This document shows, piece after piece, positions 9,201 through 17,792 of a DNA stretch of 64,000 nucleotides. The position numbers and the translations under genes are program-made. Below the pieces are notes generated by a model. It did not search any database. It was not told the origin of the DNA and saw nothing but the letters and a program-made list of their open reading frames with translations. The stretch is from Acidobacteriaceae bacterium (GTDB taxonomy: Bacteria; Acidobacteriota; Terriglobia; Bryobacterales; Bryobacteraceae): positions 62,001 through 126,000 of the forward strand of contig JAFAYI010000026.1 in NCBI GenBank assembly GCA_019240475.1, given 5' to 3'. Within the stretch, counting starts at the first letter, position 1, and every line of letters starts with the position of its first letter.

Positions 9201-11192
9201 CTACAGCTCTTGAGATCCCGGAATGTGAATGTCGATCAGGGCCTCCGCAATTTGTCCCAGGTAGCGACCGTCGGCGAAAACGTCCGCGGCGATGGCAATT
9301 CGCCGCTGGCTGGCATGGAAATTCCGCGGCGCTGTGATCTCCACGCCTGCGCGTTGGCGGCCTTGAGGCGCCACATTCAGCTTCGTGATGGCAGGCCGAC
9401 AGGTCCAGCCTTCGGGAAGAATCAAGGCGATGCTCAACTCAATAGGCTTTCTCCAATGGTTGCGCGCTCGAACTTCGTAATGGCAGCTTTCGCCAGGGGC
9501 GACGACCGATTGATATGGAAATATTTCGACCGGCGAAGGGTCCATGCCGACGTCCGTGTCCGGATCGGCTATCAGCCCACGGCAGAACTCATCCTGTTTC
9601 ATGAGCTTCGTCCTGAAGTCGGCAACCATGTTCATGTCCAGCAAAAAGGGCTCGCCGTGACCGGGACACAAAATTTCGGGCCGGAATTCAAAGAGATTGT
9701 CTACCGATTTCAAGTGATCTCCGACATTCACCCTGTTACGAAAAATCAGGTTGTGCCGAATTTCGAAGGGCCGGTCCGCATCGTGGAAGAATGCGTCCCC
9801 CGTGAATCCGATCTTCACTCCATCGATCGTGCTGAACAAAGCCATCTGATAGTCCGTGTGCCCGGGAGAATGCACCGCCGTAAATTCGAACTCCTCCCAG
9901 CGGAACGTCTCGCGATCTCGAATGACGCGATCGACGCGAAGCGCTTCTCCCAGAGTGCAGCCCAGGTTTCGGCCTTTCGGGTTGCTGACGATCTCGACAA
10001 AATTTTCGAAAATCCAGAGCTTGGTTCCGTAGCGCCGCGACAGATAAGGAAAGCCACCGATGTGATCGTCATGCATATGAGAGGCGATCGCAACGTCAAC
10101 GGACCTCAAACCATACTGCGCGCGCATTTCCTCGATGCTGTGCTCGAGGAACCGAAGCCGGTCATGAGTGGTCGTCGAATCGCGGAAGGAATAAAACGCA
10201 TTCCAACCTGGGAGACCGTAGTCGATCAGCAACGCGTTTCCGCTTTCGCTGATAACCGTGTAGAACGACGACATGGTCTGGTAATGTGCAATAACGTGCG
10301 GCGTGAGCTGACGCCCCTTGTTGCCGAGGCTGCCGCTCCACGACTTCCAATATGCGAACCAGCCCGACAGCTTTTCGATCAACTCCTGCATTCCCCGGCC
10401 GGGGTCGTTCATCACCGCGCCGTGCGACGGGCACAGCGTGTCTATGCGATGCTTCTTCAATTCCGTCAGAGAGTATGCGCTGAGGTCGGCGCCTTCGTGC
10501 TCGCCGTAGAAATACTGCAGATCGTAAAGCGTCCGCACCTTTCCGGGCGCCTGCATCAGGTCTCCGGAAAACGCCACTTTGTTCCCATCGATGGTGGCGA
10601 TCAGGGTAATCGATCCAGGCGTGTGGCCCGGAGTTGGCTGAATGAAGAAGTCGTAGCCCTTCCATCGAAAGGTTTCGTAGTCGTGGAGCACAGCGGCTAC
10701 CGGCACATTCGTGGTAAGGGAAAAGAAATCGTTGCGAACGTAATAAAGCTCGAAGATGCGGCGGTTTTGCCAGAATCGTTCGACATCATCGAAATACTCC
10801 CTCTCGTGAGCGGGAACCGCGATGGGAACCCGTCGGTCGACGGCCAAGTCATCGCCCTGTGCCTGGTCGCGATGGTGATGAGTGTGGAGAATCCAATCGA
10901 GCGAGGAGATGCCAAGCTCGGGCAAATGACGCAGGATCGCTCCCGAGCCGAAGTCGATCGCCAGACCGCTGCTTCCGTTGCGAACAACGTAAACATTGCA
11001 GGTATCTTCGAGAACGAAGAGATTTTCCGAGATCCGGCGCGGGGCGGATGCGGGAGAAAACCCAGGCGCGCTGCTCTGCCGGACCTCTCGCGAGGCCTCG
11101 GGGCTCGGCGCCGTTCCCAGCGCAGCGCCCGTTTGCAAGAATGCGCGGCGGGAGAAACCAGTCGAATCATGCGCCATCACCCTCATTTTCAT
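9201..11192 (-). CDS. Tat-exported protein with two metallo-beta-lactamase-fold domains
   Basis: 663 residues. A twin-arginine-like signal (FSRRAFLQTGAALG) is followed by two MBL-fold domains. The second has the full metal motif SHMHDDHIGGFPYL plus GHGEPF. The first reads HTHHHRDQAQG with a later SHGAVMND, so the last His of HxHxDH is replaced by Gln. A C-terminal beta-sandwich (about the last 110 residues) resembles NEW3-type accessory domains. MBL-fold proteins hydrolyse esters, amides or phosphodiesters; the substrate here is unknown. ATG 11177 is an alternative start; neither has a strong ribosome-binding site. It converges on the alpha-mannosidase (8-nt gap) and is divergent from the ROK kinase. 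Confidence 0.75.
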   Translation of the reverse strand: MKMRVMAHDSTGFSRRAFLQTGAALGTAPSPEASREVRQSSAPGFSPASAPRRISENLFVLEDTCNVYVVRNGSSGLAIDFGSGAILRHLPELGISSLDWILHTHHHRDQAQGDDLAVDRRVPIAVPAHEREYFDDVERFWQNRRIFELYYVRNDFFSLTTNVPVAAVLHDYETFRWKGYDFFIQPTPGHTPGSITLIATIDGNKVAFSGDLMQAPGKVRTLYDLQYFYGEHEGADLSAYSLTELKKHRIDTLCPSHGAVMNDPGRGMQELIEKLSGWFAYWKSWSGSLGNKGRQLTPHVIAHYQTMSSFYTVISESGNALLIDYGLPGWNAFYSFRDSTTTHDRLRFLEHSIEEMRAQYGLRSVDVAIASHMHDDHIGGFPYLSRRYGTKLWIFENFVEIVSNPKGRNLGCTLGEALRVDRVIRDRETFRWEEFEFTAVHSPGHTDYQMALFSTIDGVKIGFTGDAFFHDADRPFEIRHNLIFRNRVNVGDHLKSVDNLFEFRPEILCPGHGEPFLLDMNMVADFRTKLMKQDEFCRGLIADPDTDVGMDPSPVEIFPYQSVVAPGESCHYEVRARNHWRKPIELSIALILPEGWTCRPAITKLNVAPQGRQRAGVEITAPRNFHASQRRIAIAADVFADGRYLGQIAEALIDIHIPGSQEL

Positions 11193-11245
11193 TCAACGCC
11201 GATTCGAACGAGCGTTGACACGCAAGCCGTGAATGAGATCGCCTA

Positions 11246-12214
11246 ATGAAAGAGCTTTGGGTCGGCATTGATATAGGTGGAACAAAGACCGCCGTTGTTG
11301 TTTCGGCGAATCCGCCTCACGTACTGGGCCGGTCCGAATTTGCCACTGAACCCGAAAAAGGGCCCGAGCCCGCGATCGCCGCGATCGTTCGAAATGTACG
11401 GACGCTCGTGCTCGCGCACAGTGACGGCGGAATCCGCGGCATCGGGGTAAGCTGCGGGAGTCCTTTGGACCGCGTCAGCGGGGTTATTCAAACGCCGCCG
11501 AACCTCCCCACCTGGAATGACGTTCCGATTACCGCGATTCTGCGGAATGAATTCGGCGCGCCTTGTCATCTTGAGAATGACGCCAACGCCGGCGCTATCG
11601 CGGAATTTCGTTACGGCGCAGGCCGCGGCGCTCGGAATATGCTTTTCATCACTATGGGAACCGGATTCGGAGCAGGCGTGATTACAGATGGACGCCTGTA
11701 TCATGGCGCTACCGATTCGGCAGGTGAAATCGGGCATGTGCGTCTGACGCCTAATGGGCCGGTAGGATACAACAAAGCCGGATCGGCCGAAGGTTGGGCG
11801 AGCGGCGGCGGCATCGCTCAAGTTGCGCAACGCATGACTGCCGTTGCTCAGAAGCGCGGGGCTGAGTCGGAATTGATTGAACTTTCGAAAGTCGGGACGC
11901 CGCTGACAGCCAAGCTCGTGGCAGAGGCGGCCAAGCGTGGGGACAAAGTCGCTCAACGCGTTCTGAAAACCAGCGCGAATAGGTTGGGTCAGGCGTTGGC
12001 TATTTGCGTGGATCTGTTTAACCCGGATCGAATTGTGATTGGAGGAATCGCCATGAGGCTTGGAGACTTGCTGCTAACGCCGGCGCGCAGCGTGGTTCGG
12101 CGCGAAGCGCTGCCCCATGCGGCTGCCGCATGTGAAATCACCACCGCGGCGCTCGGAGAACAGATTGGAGACATCGCCGCAATCTGTGTCGCCGTGGGGT
12201 TGGATCATGCCTGA
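11246..12214 (+). CDS. ROK family sugar kinase
   Basis: 322 residues. The phosphate-binding motif is at the N-terminus (LWVGIDIGGTKTAVVV), the sugar/catalytic segment is LENDANAGAIAEFRYGAG, and GTGFGAGVITDGRLYHG follows. The ROK zinc site (CxCGxxGC) is absent; the segment reads NGPVGYNKAGSAEGW instead, as in some zinc-less ROK proteins. ROK kinases phosphorylate glucose, mannose or N-acetyl sugars at C6. The stop overlaps the start of the SIS isomerase by 8 nt, and the MFS transporter overlaps that in turn, so the three form one translationally coupled operon for sugar uptake and activation. Confidence 0.88.
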   Translation: MKELWVGIDIGGTKTAVVVSANPPHVLGRSEFATEPEKGPEPAIAAIVRNVRTLVLAHSDGGIRGIGVSCGSPLDRVSGVIQTPPNLPTWNDVPITAILRNEFGAPCHLENDANAGAIAEFRYGAGRGARNMLFITMGTGFGAGVITDGRLYHGATDSAGEIGHVRLTPNGPVGYNKAGSAEGWASGGGIAQVAQRMTAVAQKRGAESELIELSKVGTPLTAKLVAEAAKRGDKVAQRVLKTSANRLGQALAICVDLFNPDRIVIGGIAMRLGDLLLTPARSVVRREALPHAAAACEITTAALGEQIGDIAAICVAVGLDHA

Positions 12215-12776
12215 TTTTGCCGAGTCCCTGCGCGACGCCGTCCGCGTCTTTCAAAGCCTGCCCATGCACCACCGGTCTTTGACGCAGGCTGCCGAGTGGT
12301 GCATCCAGGCGCTGCGCGGATCGGGCAAGCTGCTGCTGTGTGGCAACGGCGGAAGCGCGTCAGAGGCGCAGCACCTGGCTGGCGAGCTGATGGGGCGCTA
12401 CAAAGAAAACCGGAAGCCTCTGGCCGCCATAGCGCTGGCTTCCGACGCGGCCGTTCTGACCTGCATCGGTAACGATTTTTGCTTCGATGACATTTTCGGC
12501 CGCCAGGTCCGTGCATTGGGCCGCGCAGGCGACGTCCTGATTGTGTTCACGACCAGCGGCAATTCGCCAAATGTACTCGATGCGCTACGAACAGCCCGCG
12601 AAATGGATGTTCGTTCCGTCTCATTTCTCGGCAATGAAGGAGGAGATGCGAAGGACCTCTCCGACTGTCCCATTGTCGTCGGGCATCGCGATACTGCGCG
12701 AGTACAGGAAGCTCACCAGTTCCTTATGCATTGCTTGATGGACCAGATCGAAGCAGGCGTTGCGGCGCGGCCATGA
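12207..12776 (+). CDS. SIS-domain phosphosugar isomerase (GmhA-like)
   Basis: 189 residues from ATG 12207, which overlaps the kinase stop. The SIS fold is seen in LLLCGNGGSASEAQHLAGEL, FTTSGNSPNVLDALRTA and the C-terminal VQEAHQFLMHCLMDQIE. These fit D-sedoheptulose-7-phosphate isomerase (GmhA), which makes heptose precursors for LPS. In this operon a related phosphosugar may be the substrate. Size fits GmhA. Nothing else of the heptose pathway is visible nearby, so the substrate is uncertain. Confidence 0.82.
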   Translation: MPDFAESLRDAVRVFQSLPMHHRSLTQAAEWCIQALRGSGKLLLCGNGGSASEAQHLAGELMGRYKENRKPLAAIALASDAAVLTCIGNDFCFDDIFGRQVRALGRAGDVLIVFTTSGNSPNVLDALRTAREMDVRSVSFLGNEGGDAKDLSDCPIVVGHRDTARVQEAHQFLMHCLMDQIEAGVAARP

Positions 12777-14104
12777 CCCTCAACTCGTACCTGCTGAAAA
12801 GCGCGGGCGTCGCGGCCCTCGGCGGACTCTTGTTCGGATTCGACACTGCGGTCATCGCGGGCGCCACCGCTGCTCTGACCAAGACGTACTCGCTATCGCC
12901 GGCCATGCTGGGATTCACCGTATCGAGCGCTTTATGGGGCACAATACTCGGCGCCATGTTCGCCGGAGCGCCGGGCGATCGCTTAGGGCGTAGGGACAGC
13001 TTGAGGGTCATGGCAGTGTTCTACCTCCTTTCGGCAGTGGGATGCGCGGTCGCGTGGAACTGGTATGCTTTGCTGTTCTTCCGTTTCATCGGAGGGCTCG
13101 GCATCGGCGGGTCTTCAGTGCTCGGGCCGATGTACATTGCCGAGGTATCGCCGGCCAAATGGCGCGGACGCCTGGTCGGACTGTTTCAGTTCAACGTCGT
13201 CGCCGGCATCCTGGTCGCATACCTTTCGAATTACCTGATCGGTTTGGCATCGCTTGGAGCTGCGGAGTGGCGTTGGAAACTGGGCGTATCAGCTATACCC
13301 GCGGCTCTTTTCCTCGCTATGCTTTTTTCCATACCGCGCAGCCCGCGCTGGCTCGTGGCTCGACACCGCAGAACGGAGGAGGCGCGAGAGGTTCTGCGGC
13401 TGATCGGGGAGGAAGGCGTCGACGAGGAATTGACGAGTATCGTTCGATCCATCGACGTAGAGCATGGCCGGGGTCACGAACCGTTGTTTACTCGAAAATA
13501 CGCTCGGCCGGTCTTTCTCGCAATCGCCATCGGATTTTTCAACCAGATGCTTGGAGTCAACGCGATTCTTTATTATCTGAACGACATCTTCGCGCGTGCG
13601 GGATTTAGTAAGGTCTCCGGCGATCTTCAGGCTGTTGCAATCGGCCTTACTAACTTAATTGCCGTTATCATAGCCATGTTGCTGATCGACCGCGCCGGGA
13701 GGAAACAACTTCTGTTAATCGGATCGGTCGGTTGCGCCTTTTGCCTGGCCGGCGTTGCCTGGGTATTTGCTACAAATACGCATCCTTCTCTGCTCCTCTG
13801 GCTGCTAGTCGGCTTCATTGCGTTCTTTTCTTTCTCTCAAGGCGCCGTCATCTGGGTCTACATCAGCGAGGTCTTTCCTAACCGGGTTCGCGCCAAGGGT
13901 CAGAGCCTCGGAAGCTTTACTCATTGGGCTATGAATGCCGTTGTTTCAGGCCTTTTCCCGGTGGTTGCAAGTTACTCTCATGCTGCGCCGTTCGCCTTCT
14001 TTGCCGTCATGGCAGTTGCGCAGTTCTTCGTTGTGTTATCGTTCTTCCCGGAGACGAAGGGCATATCTCTCGAAGAGATGCAGAGCCGTCTGAGAATCGC
14101 ATGA
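12773..14104 (+). CDS. Major facilitator superfamily sugar transporter
   Basis: 443 residues from ATG 12773, in an ATGA overlap with the SIS gene stop. Sugar-porter signatures are present: GGLLFGFDTAVIAGA in TM1, GDRLGRRDSL between TM2 and TM3, IPRSPRWLVARHR before the central loop, QMLGVNAILYYLNDIF in TM7 and the C-terminal FFPETKGISLEEMQ. Twelve hydrophobic segments can be followed. It should import a hexose-like sugar by proton symport for the ROK kinase upstream. The stop overlaps an ATG that opens a degraded reading frame (14101). Confidence 0.92.
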   Translation: MTLNSYLLKSAGVAALGGLLFGFDTAVIAGATAALTKTYSLSPAMLGFTVSSALWGTILGAMFAGAPGDRLGRRDSLRVMAVFYLLSAVGCAVAWNWYALLFFRFIGGLGIGGSSVLGPMYIAEVSPAKWRGRLVGLFQFNVVAGILVAYLSNYLIGLASLGAAEWRWKLGVSAIPAALFLAMLFSIPRSPRWLVARHRRTEEAREVLRLIGEEGVDEELTSIVRSIDVEHGRGHEPLFTRKYARPVFLAIAIGFFNQMLGVNAILYYLNDIFARAGFSKVSGDLQAVAIGLTNLIAVIIAMLLIDRAGRKQLLLIGSVGCAFCLAGVAWVFATNTHPSLLLWLLVGFIAFFSFSQGAVIWVYISEVFPNRVRAKGQSLGSFTHWAMNAVVSGLFPVVASYSHAAPFAFFAVMAVAQFFVVLSFFPETKGISLEEMQSRLRIA

Positions 14105-14386
14105 CTCGCATCCTCGGTGAGACGAACGAGCCTTCGCTTGAACTATTCCGGCAATTGGTCCAAGAACGCACAGGCGGGATGAATATCGAACTGACGGATG
14201 CCCCGTGGCTCTCGCTCTATCGGGCGAACGTCCAAATGGTGTCGCACTACTCCCGGCTTGAACGCGGCAGGAAATTCCGTGCGGGTGTTCAATTATTTTC
14301 GCGGACCACATTTCACCCTGCTTCGGCTGTTTGGACCTGACATTTCCGATCTGGATCAATACCTCCGTTGGGTTTCGGCGCAATAG
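14101..14386 (+). pseudogene. Collapsed remnant of an FAD-dependent aromatic monooxygenase
   Basis: From ATG 14101 the frame reads PSLELFRQLVQERTGGMNIE, then WLSLYRANVQMVSHY and GRKFRAG. This is like the middle of phenol/PCP-type hydroxylases before their GRVFLAGDAAH motif. It then loses register. The +1 frame carries the C-terminal hallmark VFNYFRGPHFTLLRLFG, ending at TAA/TAG near 14386. The FAD-binding GDAAH segment and about 200 following residues are missing, as is the whole N-terminal Rossmann part. This points to an internal deletion plus a frameshift. The ATG overlaps the MFS stop, so a short peptide could still be made. Confidence 0.6.
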
Positions 14387-14488
14387 GTCTTGTTTGTAAA
14401 GCAGCTAATCGGCCAGAGCTTTCGGAGCACTGGATTCGACACATGAGGTAACGTATAGATTCCCGATTTCGTAGATCATCAAGGCATC

Positions 14489-15040
14489 ATGAAAAAACTT
14501 GTTACCGCGATGTTGCTCATTGCCGCGGCCGCAGTCGCGCAGCAAACGCAAAGTCAATATGAACCCGCGAACGCGACGGGCGCCGGTCAGAAGCTGCTGG
14601 CGCAATTCGCGGGCGATTGGGAGGTCGTCAAGACTTTTTTCCCGAGGAGCGGCAATCCAGTCGTGTCAAAAGGCACGTGCAAGCAGTACATGGTTCATGA
14701 CGGCAAATTTCTGCAGTCAGATTTCAGTTTCTTCAATCCCGACGGAACGAAGAGCACCGGCGCCGGAATCTCCGGCTTCGATTCCAAAACCAATCGCTTC
14801 ACTACCGTGTGGTATGACTCGCGGCAGACGACCATGTCCATTCGCCAGAGCGATGGGACGTTCGACGGCAAGAATATCGTGCTGTGGGCTACGCCGCTCG
14901 ACCCCGACCATCCGGGGCGGAAGACCGTCGCGCGCGCGCACCTTGAGGAAGACGGCCGTCTGCTGTTGTATCGGCACTATCTGATCGATGACAAAGGCCA
15001 GGAGCGGATGATCTTCGAAATGCGAATGACGAAAAAGTAG
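14489..15040 (+). CDS. Exported DUF1579-like conserved protein
   Basis: 183 residues with a clear signal peptide (MKKLVTAMLLIAAAAVAQQ). The mature part begins with LLAQFAGDWEVVKTFFPRSG and continues with GTCKQYMVHDGKFLQSDF and GFDSKTNRFTTVWYDS. This beta-rich pattern is typical of DUF1579-type proteins (small barrel of unknown function). AAGG lies 4 nt before the ATG. It is likely periplasmic. No operon partner is evident; the isomerase at 15107 follows after 66 bp in the same direction. Confidence 0.7.
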   Translation: MKKLVTAMLLIAAAAVAQQTQSQYEPANATGAGQKLLAQFAGDWEVVKTFFPRSGNPVVSKGTCKQYMVHDGKFLQSDFSFFNPDGTKSTGAGISGFDSKTNRFTTVWYDSRQTTMSIRQSDGTFDGKNIVLWATPLDPDHPGRKTVARAHLEEDGRLLLYRHYLIDDKGQERMIFEMRMTKK

Positions 15041-15106
15041 TATCGCGACCATGCACAGTGTTCCTGCAGGCGCTATGGCCTTTTCCGTCGCCTATCGAGA
15101 GATATC

Positions 15107-15982
15107 ATGCAAACGATGAACCGCAGAATGTTTCTCATGCGAGGGGCTGCTGCTTCGGCTCTCCTTACCGGCGCTCGATTTCTATCCGCCGATCCGCTCG
15201 GACTGCCGATCGGGTGCCAGACGTATCCCGTGCGCAAGTCGATCAGTACGGACTTCGCCGGCACGATGAAAGGATTGCGGGCGGCAGGGTTCACTCAGAT
15301 TGAGCTGTGCTCGCCCTACGGCTACTCCGACTTTTCGAGCCTCCAGCAATACAAGCCGCAGCAGTTGCGGCGCATGCTGAACGACTGGGGGCTGGGCTGC
15401 ATCTCCGCGCATTGGGCGCCGACCGAGCTCTTTCAAAAGCCGGACGAGAGCATCGCCTATGCGAAGGAGTTCGGTATGACGCAGATGGCGATCGCGGCGC
15501 TTGGGCCGTTCGATTCTAAGGGCTCCGAAACAGTCGACGACGTGAAACGCTACGTCGAGCCCTTCAACTCCTTCGCCGAAAAAGCCCATGCAGCAGGCAT
15601 CGTCGCATTGCTGCACAATGAGGGCTTCGTCTCCGAGCACATCGACGGGAAACCGGTCTACGACATGATGATCGCCGAGCTTAATCCCGCCACCACCAAG
15701 CTGCAGTTTCAGGTCTCTAGTTGGCAGAAGGGCTACGACCCAGTGACGTACTTCCACAAGTATCCGGGCCGCTTCCTTTCCATGCATTGCCAGGACTGGG
15801 TGAAGGACCCCTCCACCAAGTCTGGCTTCCGCGAAGTTCCGTTGGGCAAGGGGGTCGTGGATTGGAAGGCCGTGTTTACAGCGGCCAGAACAGGCGGCGT
15901 GAAGAACTATTTCGTCGAGCTTGAAGAAGATCCGGCGCTGATGCCGCCTAGCGTGCCTTACCTCAAATCCTTGAACGTCTGA
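15107..15982 (+). CDS. Tat-exported sugar phosphate isomerase/epimerase (xylose isomerase-like TIM barrel)
   Basis: 291 residues. The N-terminus has an RR signal (MNRRMFLMRGAAASALLTGA). The barrel follows: LPIGCQTYPVRKSI, FTQIELCSPYGYSD, GLGCISAHWAPTELF, AGIVALLHNEGF and FLSMHCQDW, with Glu/His/Asp residues where AP-endonuclease-2-like isomerases bind metal. The family interconverts sugars such as tagatose, psicose or inosose. Exported versions are common in Acidobacteria and Planctomycetes, often near Gfo/Idh/MocA oxidoreductases as here. The substrate is unknown. ATG 15116 is an alternative start. Confidence 0.82.
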   Translation: MQTMNRRMFLMRGAAASALLTGARFLSADPLGLPIGCQTYPVRKSISTDFAGTMKGLRAAGFTQIELCSPYGYSDFSSLQQYKPQQLRRMLNDWGLGCISAHWAPTELFQKPDESIAYAKEFGMTQMAIAALGPFDSKGSETVDDVKRYVEPFNSFAEKAHAAGIVALLHNEGFVSEHIDGKPVYDMMIAELNPATTKLQFQVSSWQKGYDPVTYFHKYPGRFLSMHCQDWVKDPSTKSGFREVPLGKGVVDWKAVFTAARTGGVKNYFVELEEDPALMPPSVPYLKSLNV

Positions 15983-16013
15983 AGCGAGAGTGCTCTCTCG
16001 AATGAAAACCGAT

Positions 16014-16085
16014 TACTGAGCAGTCGCCGCCGCTGGTTCGTTCACATCTGGCCGGTCCGGCTCGCCGAGCGCGACGAAAGCCATT
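16014..16085 (-). CDS. Possible 23-codon ORF coupled to the oxidoreductase stop (doubtful)
   Basis: The TAA of the oxidoreductase overlaps an ATG (TAATG). The following frame encodes MAFVALGEPDRPDVNEPAAA plus TAQ and stops at 16014. Such overlaps allow coupled re-initiation, but there is no separate ribosome-binding site and no recognised homologue. It may be chance. Confidence 0.15.
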
Positions 16086-17457
16086 ACAGCATCCGCATGT
16101 TGACGGGATCCCAGGAAACCATGCGCCGCTCGAAATAAGAGACGTTCGACATCAGTGCGGGGCCCGCGGCTCGCAAGCCGAAAACGGCGTCTTCGATCAC
16201 CGGCGTTCGAGTGCGAATCGCACGCTGGAACGTTTCATGATGCGCAATCTGCTCGGAGTAGCCTTTCGGCAGGAAATACGTTTCGAGCGCTTCGGATGTG
16301 AGAGAGCCTGTACTCTCCGAAAGCACCGGATACTTGGCGCGGTGCTCCGCAAGAACCTGCTCCTCAATTTTCTTCGAGAACGTGGAGGCAGTAGTTCCGG
16401 GGTCGAGTTCGCGAGGACGCTTGGAAATCGACAGAGAATTGCCAACTGAAAGATTGAGAACGCCTTCCGTGCCGATGAAGCGGAAAGCTTGCGAATCGGC
16501 GCCTTCGCCGCTGCCCGCTTCGAAGTTGACGCTGAAGTTAATCTGGAAGCCTGGATGCGACGGTGTCTCCGGATAACTGTACAGGCCAGTCATGAGATCA
16601 GGGACATCGCGCCCATCTTTCCAATAGTAGAGGCCGCCCGTTGCTGCAATGCGCTCCGGACCAACGCTATCCATGACGAAGTGAATGCCGGTAAAGAGAT
16701 GGACAAACAGGTCTCCTGGAATTCCAGTTCCATACGCTCGATAGTTACGCCATCGAAACAGGCGGACGGGATCGAAGGGACACTTCGGCGCACTGCCGAG
16801 AAACTGCTCCCAGTCGATGGTTTCCATAGAAGCATCCGGCGGAATGGTGTACTGCCAAGCGCCCAATGACGAGTTGCGATTGATATAGGCCTCGATCAAG
16901 TGGATCTGGCCGATTGCGCCTGTTCTGACGATTTCCTTGGCTTTGGCGTAGAGGATTGAACTTACGCGCTGACTGCCGACTTGGAGAATACGTCCCGTCC
17001 GCTTTTGCGCGTCGATGACCTGGTGCCCCTCAGGCGCCTCACGGACCATCGGCTTTTGACAATACACATCCTTACCGGCGTGGAGGGCGTCGACAGCAAT
17101 ACGGGCGTGCCAATGGTCGGGGGTGGCGATGACAACGGCGTCGACATCGCGCCGGGCGAGCAACTCGCGATAGTCGCGCGTGGTGAAGATGTCTTTTCCG
17201 TAGCGTTCCCGGGCGAGCGTGCGACGGCCATCATAGACGTCGGAAACCGCTACGATCTGTACGCCAGGCAGAGACGATGCCGTGTGCATATCCCCCTGGC
17301 CCATGATGCCGAACCCGATGCAACCAATCTGCACGTGATCGTTCGGCGAGACCGGCTTGGCAGGTTCTTGAGCGGCCGTGTCAACGGCTCCGGTCAGGCC
17401 GAGAGCCGACGCGGCGACCCCGGTACTTTGCAGGAAGTGTCGACGGCTGATGGGCAT
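16084..17457 (-). CDS. Tat-exported Gfo/Idh/MocA family oxidoreductase
   Basis: 457 residues from ATG 17457; an upstream extension of 42 codons is rejected because the Tat signal (MPISRRHFLQSTGVAASALG) should be N-terminal and GGAAAG lies about 12 nt before it. The Rossmann domain reads VQIGCIGFGIMGQGDM, AVSDVYDGR and VIATPDHWHARIAVDALHAG, with the usual YCQKPMV segment carrying the family lysine. The C-terminal beta-sheet domain ends in VSYFERRMVSWDP. These enzymes oxidise or reduce sugars with a tightly held NAD(P). Export with bound cofactor is typical for this branch. The substrate cannot be read from sequence. Confidence 0.88.
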   Translation of the reverse strand: MPISRRHFLQSTGVAASALGLTGAVDTAAQEPAKPVSPNDHVQIGCIGFGIMGQGDMHTASSLPGVQIVAVSDVYDGRRTLARERYGKDIFTTRDYRELLARRDVDAVVIATPDHWHARIAVDALHAGKDVYCQKPMVREAPEGHQVIDAQKRTGRILQVGSQRVSSILYAKAKEIVRTGAIGQIHLIEAYINRNSSLGAWQYTIPPDASMETIDWEQFLGSAPKCPFDPVRLFRWRNYRAYGTGIPGDLFVHLFTGIHFVMDSVGPERIAATGGLYYWKDGRDVPDLMTGLYSYPETPSHPGFQINFSVNFEAGSGEGADSQAFRFIGTEGVLNLSVGNSLSISKRPRELDPGTTASTFSKKIEEQVLAEHRAKYPVLSESTGSLTSEALETYFLPKGYSEQIAHHETFQRAIRTRTPVIEDAVFGLRAAGPALMSNVSYFERRMVSWDPVNMRML

Positions 17458-17792
17458 GGTTGGACGTCTTTCCAGAATGACACGCGTGTTTCGTGCAGTC
17501 CAAAAGGGGCCACTCGGGCCAGATAATGTTGTCGCACCCTTTTCCGAATACAAGGAGTTAGGCTCTCGTCGGCCGTTCTCCACCGCCGTGGAAAGACGAC
17601 TGCGGATTTACTCCGTTTCTGGATCATACGTCGACAGCGCGCGATCTGACACTTGCAAAGATCGCTGCGCGCGTGCAGCGCGTTGATGGCAGAATCTAAG
17701 ATCAGGGGTTAACCGAACCTCTAGACTGAGCCCAGATAAGAAATGTGCGCTGGAATCGATCAGAATAGACGGAATCTGTCCCAGGAATGCCA
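17458..17792. other. Divergent intergenic region without a recognisable gene
   Basis: This stretch separates the oxidoreductase (minus) from the transglutaminase-like gene (plus) and should contain both promoters. I see no convincing -35/-10 pair, RNA gene or repeat. The in-frame minus-strand extension of the oxidoreductase into 17458-17583 has no conserved features. Confidence 0.4.

Noticed and set aside
9210..11246. 678-codon plus-strand open frame
   Set aside because: It is exactly antisense to the double-MBL gene, has no recognisable domains and no ribosome-binding site; an open shadow frame of a G+C-rich gene.
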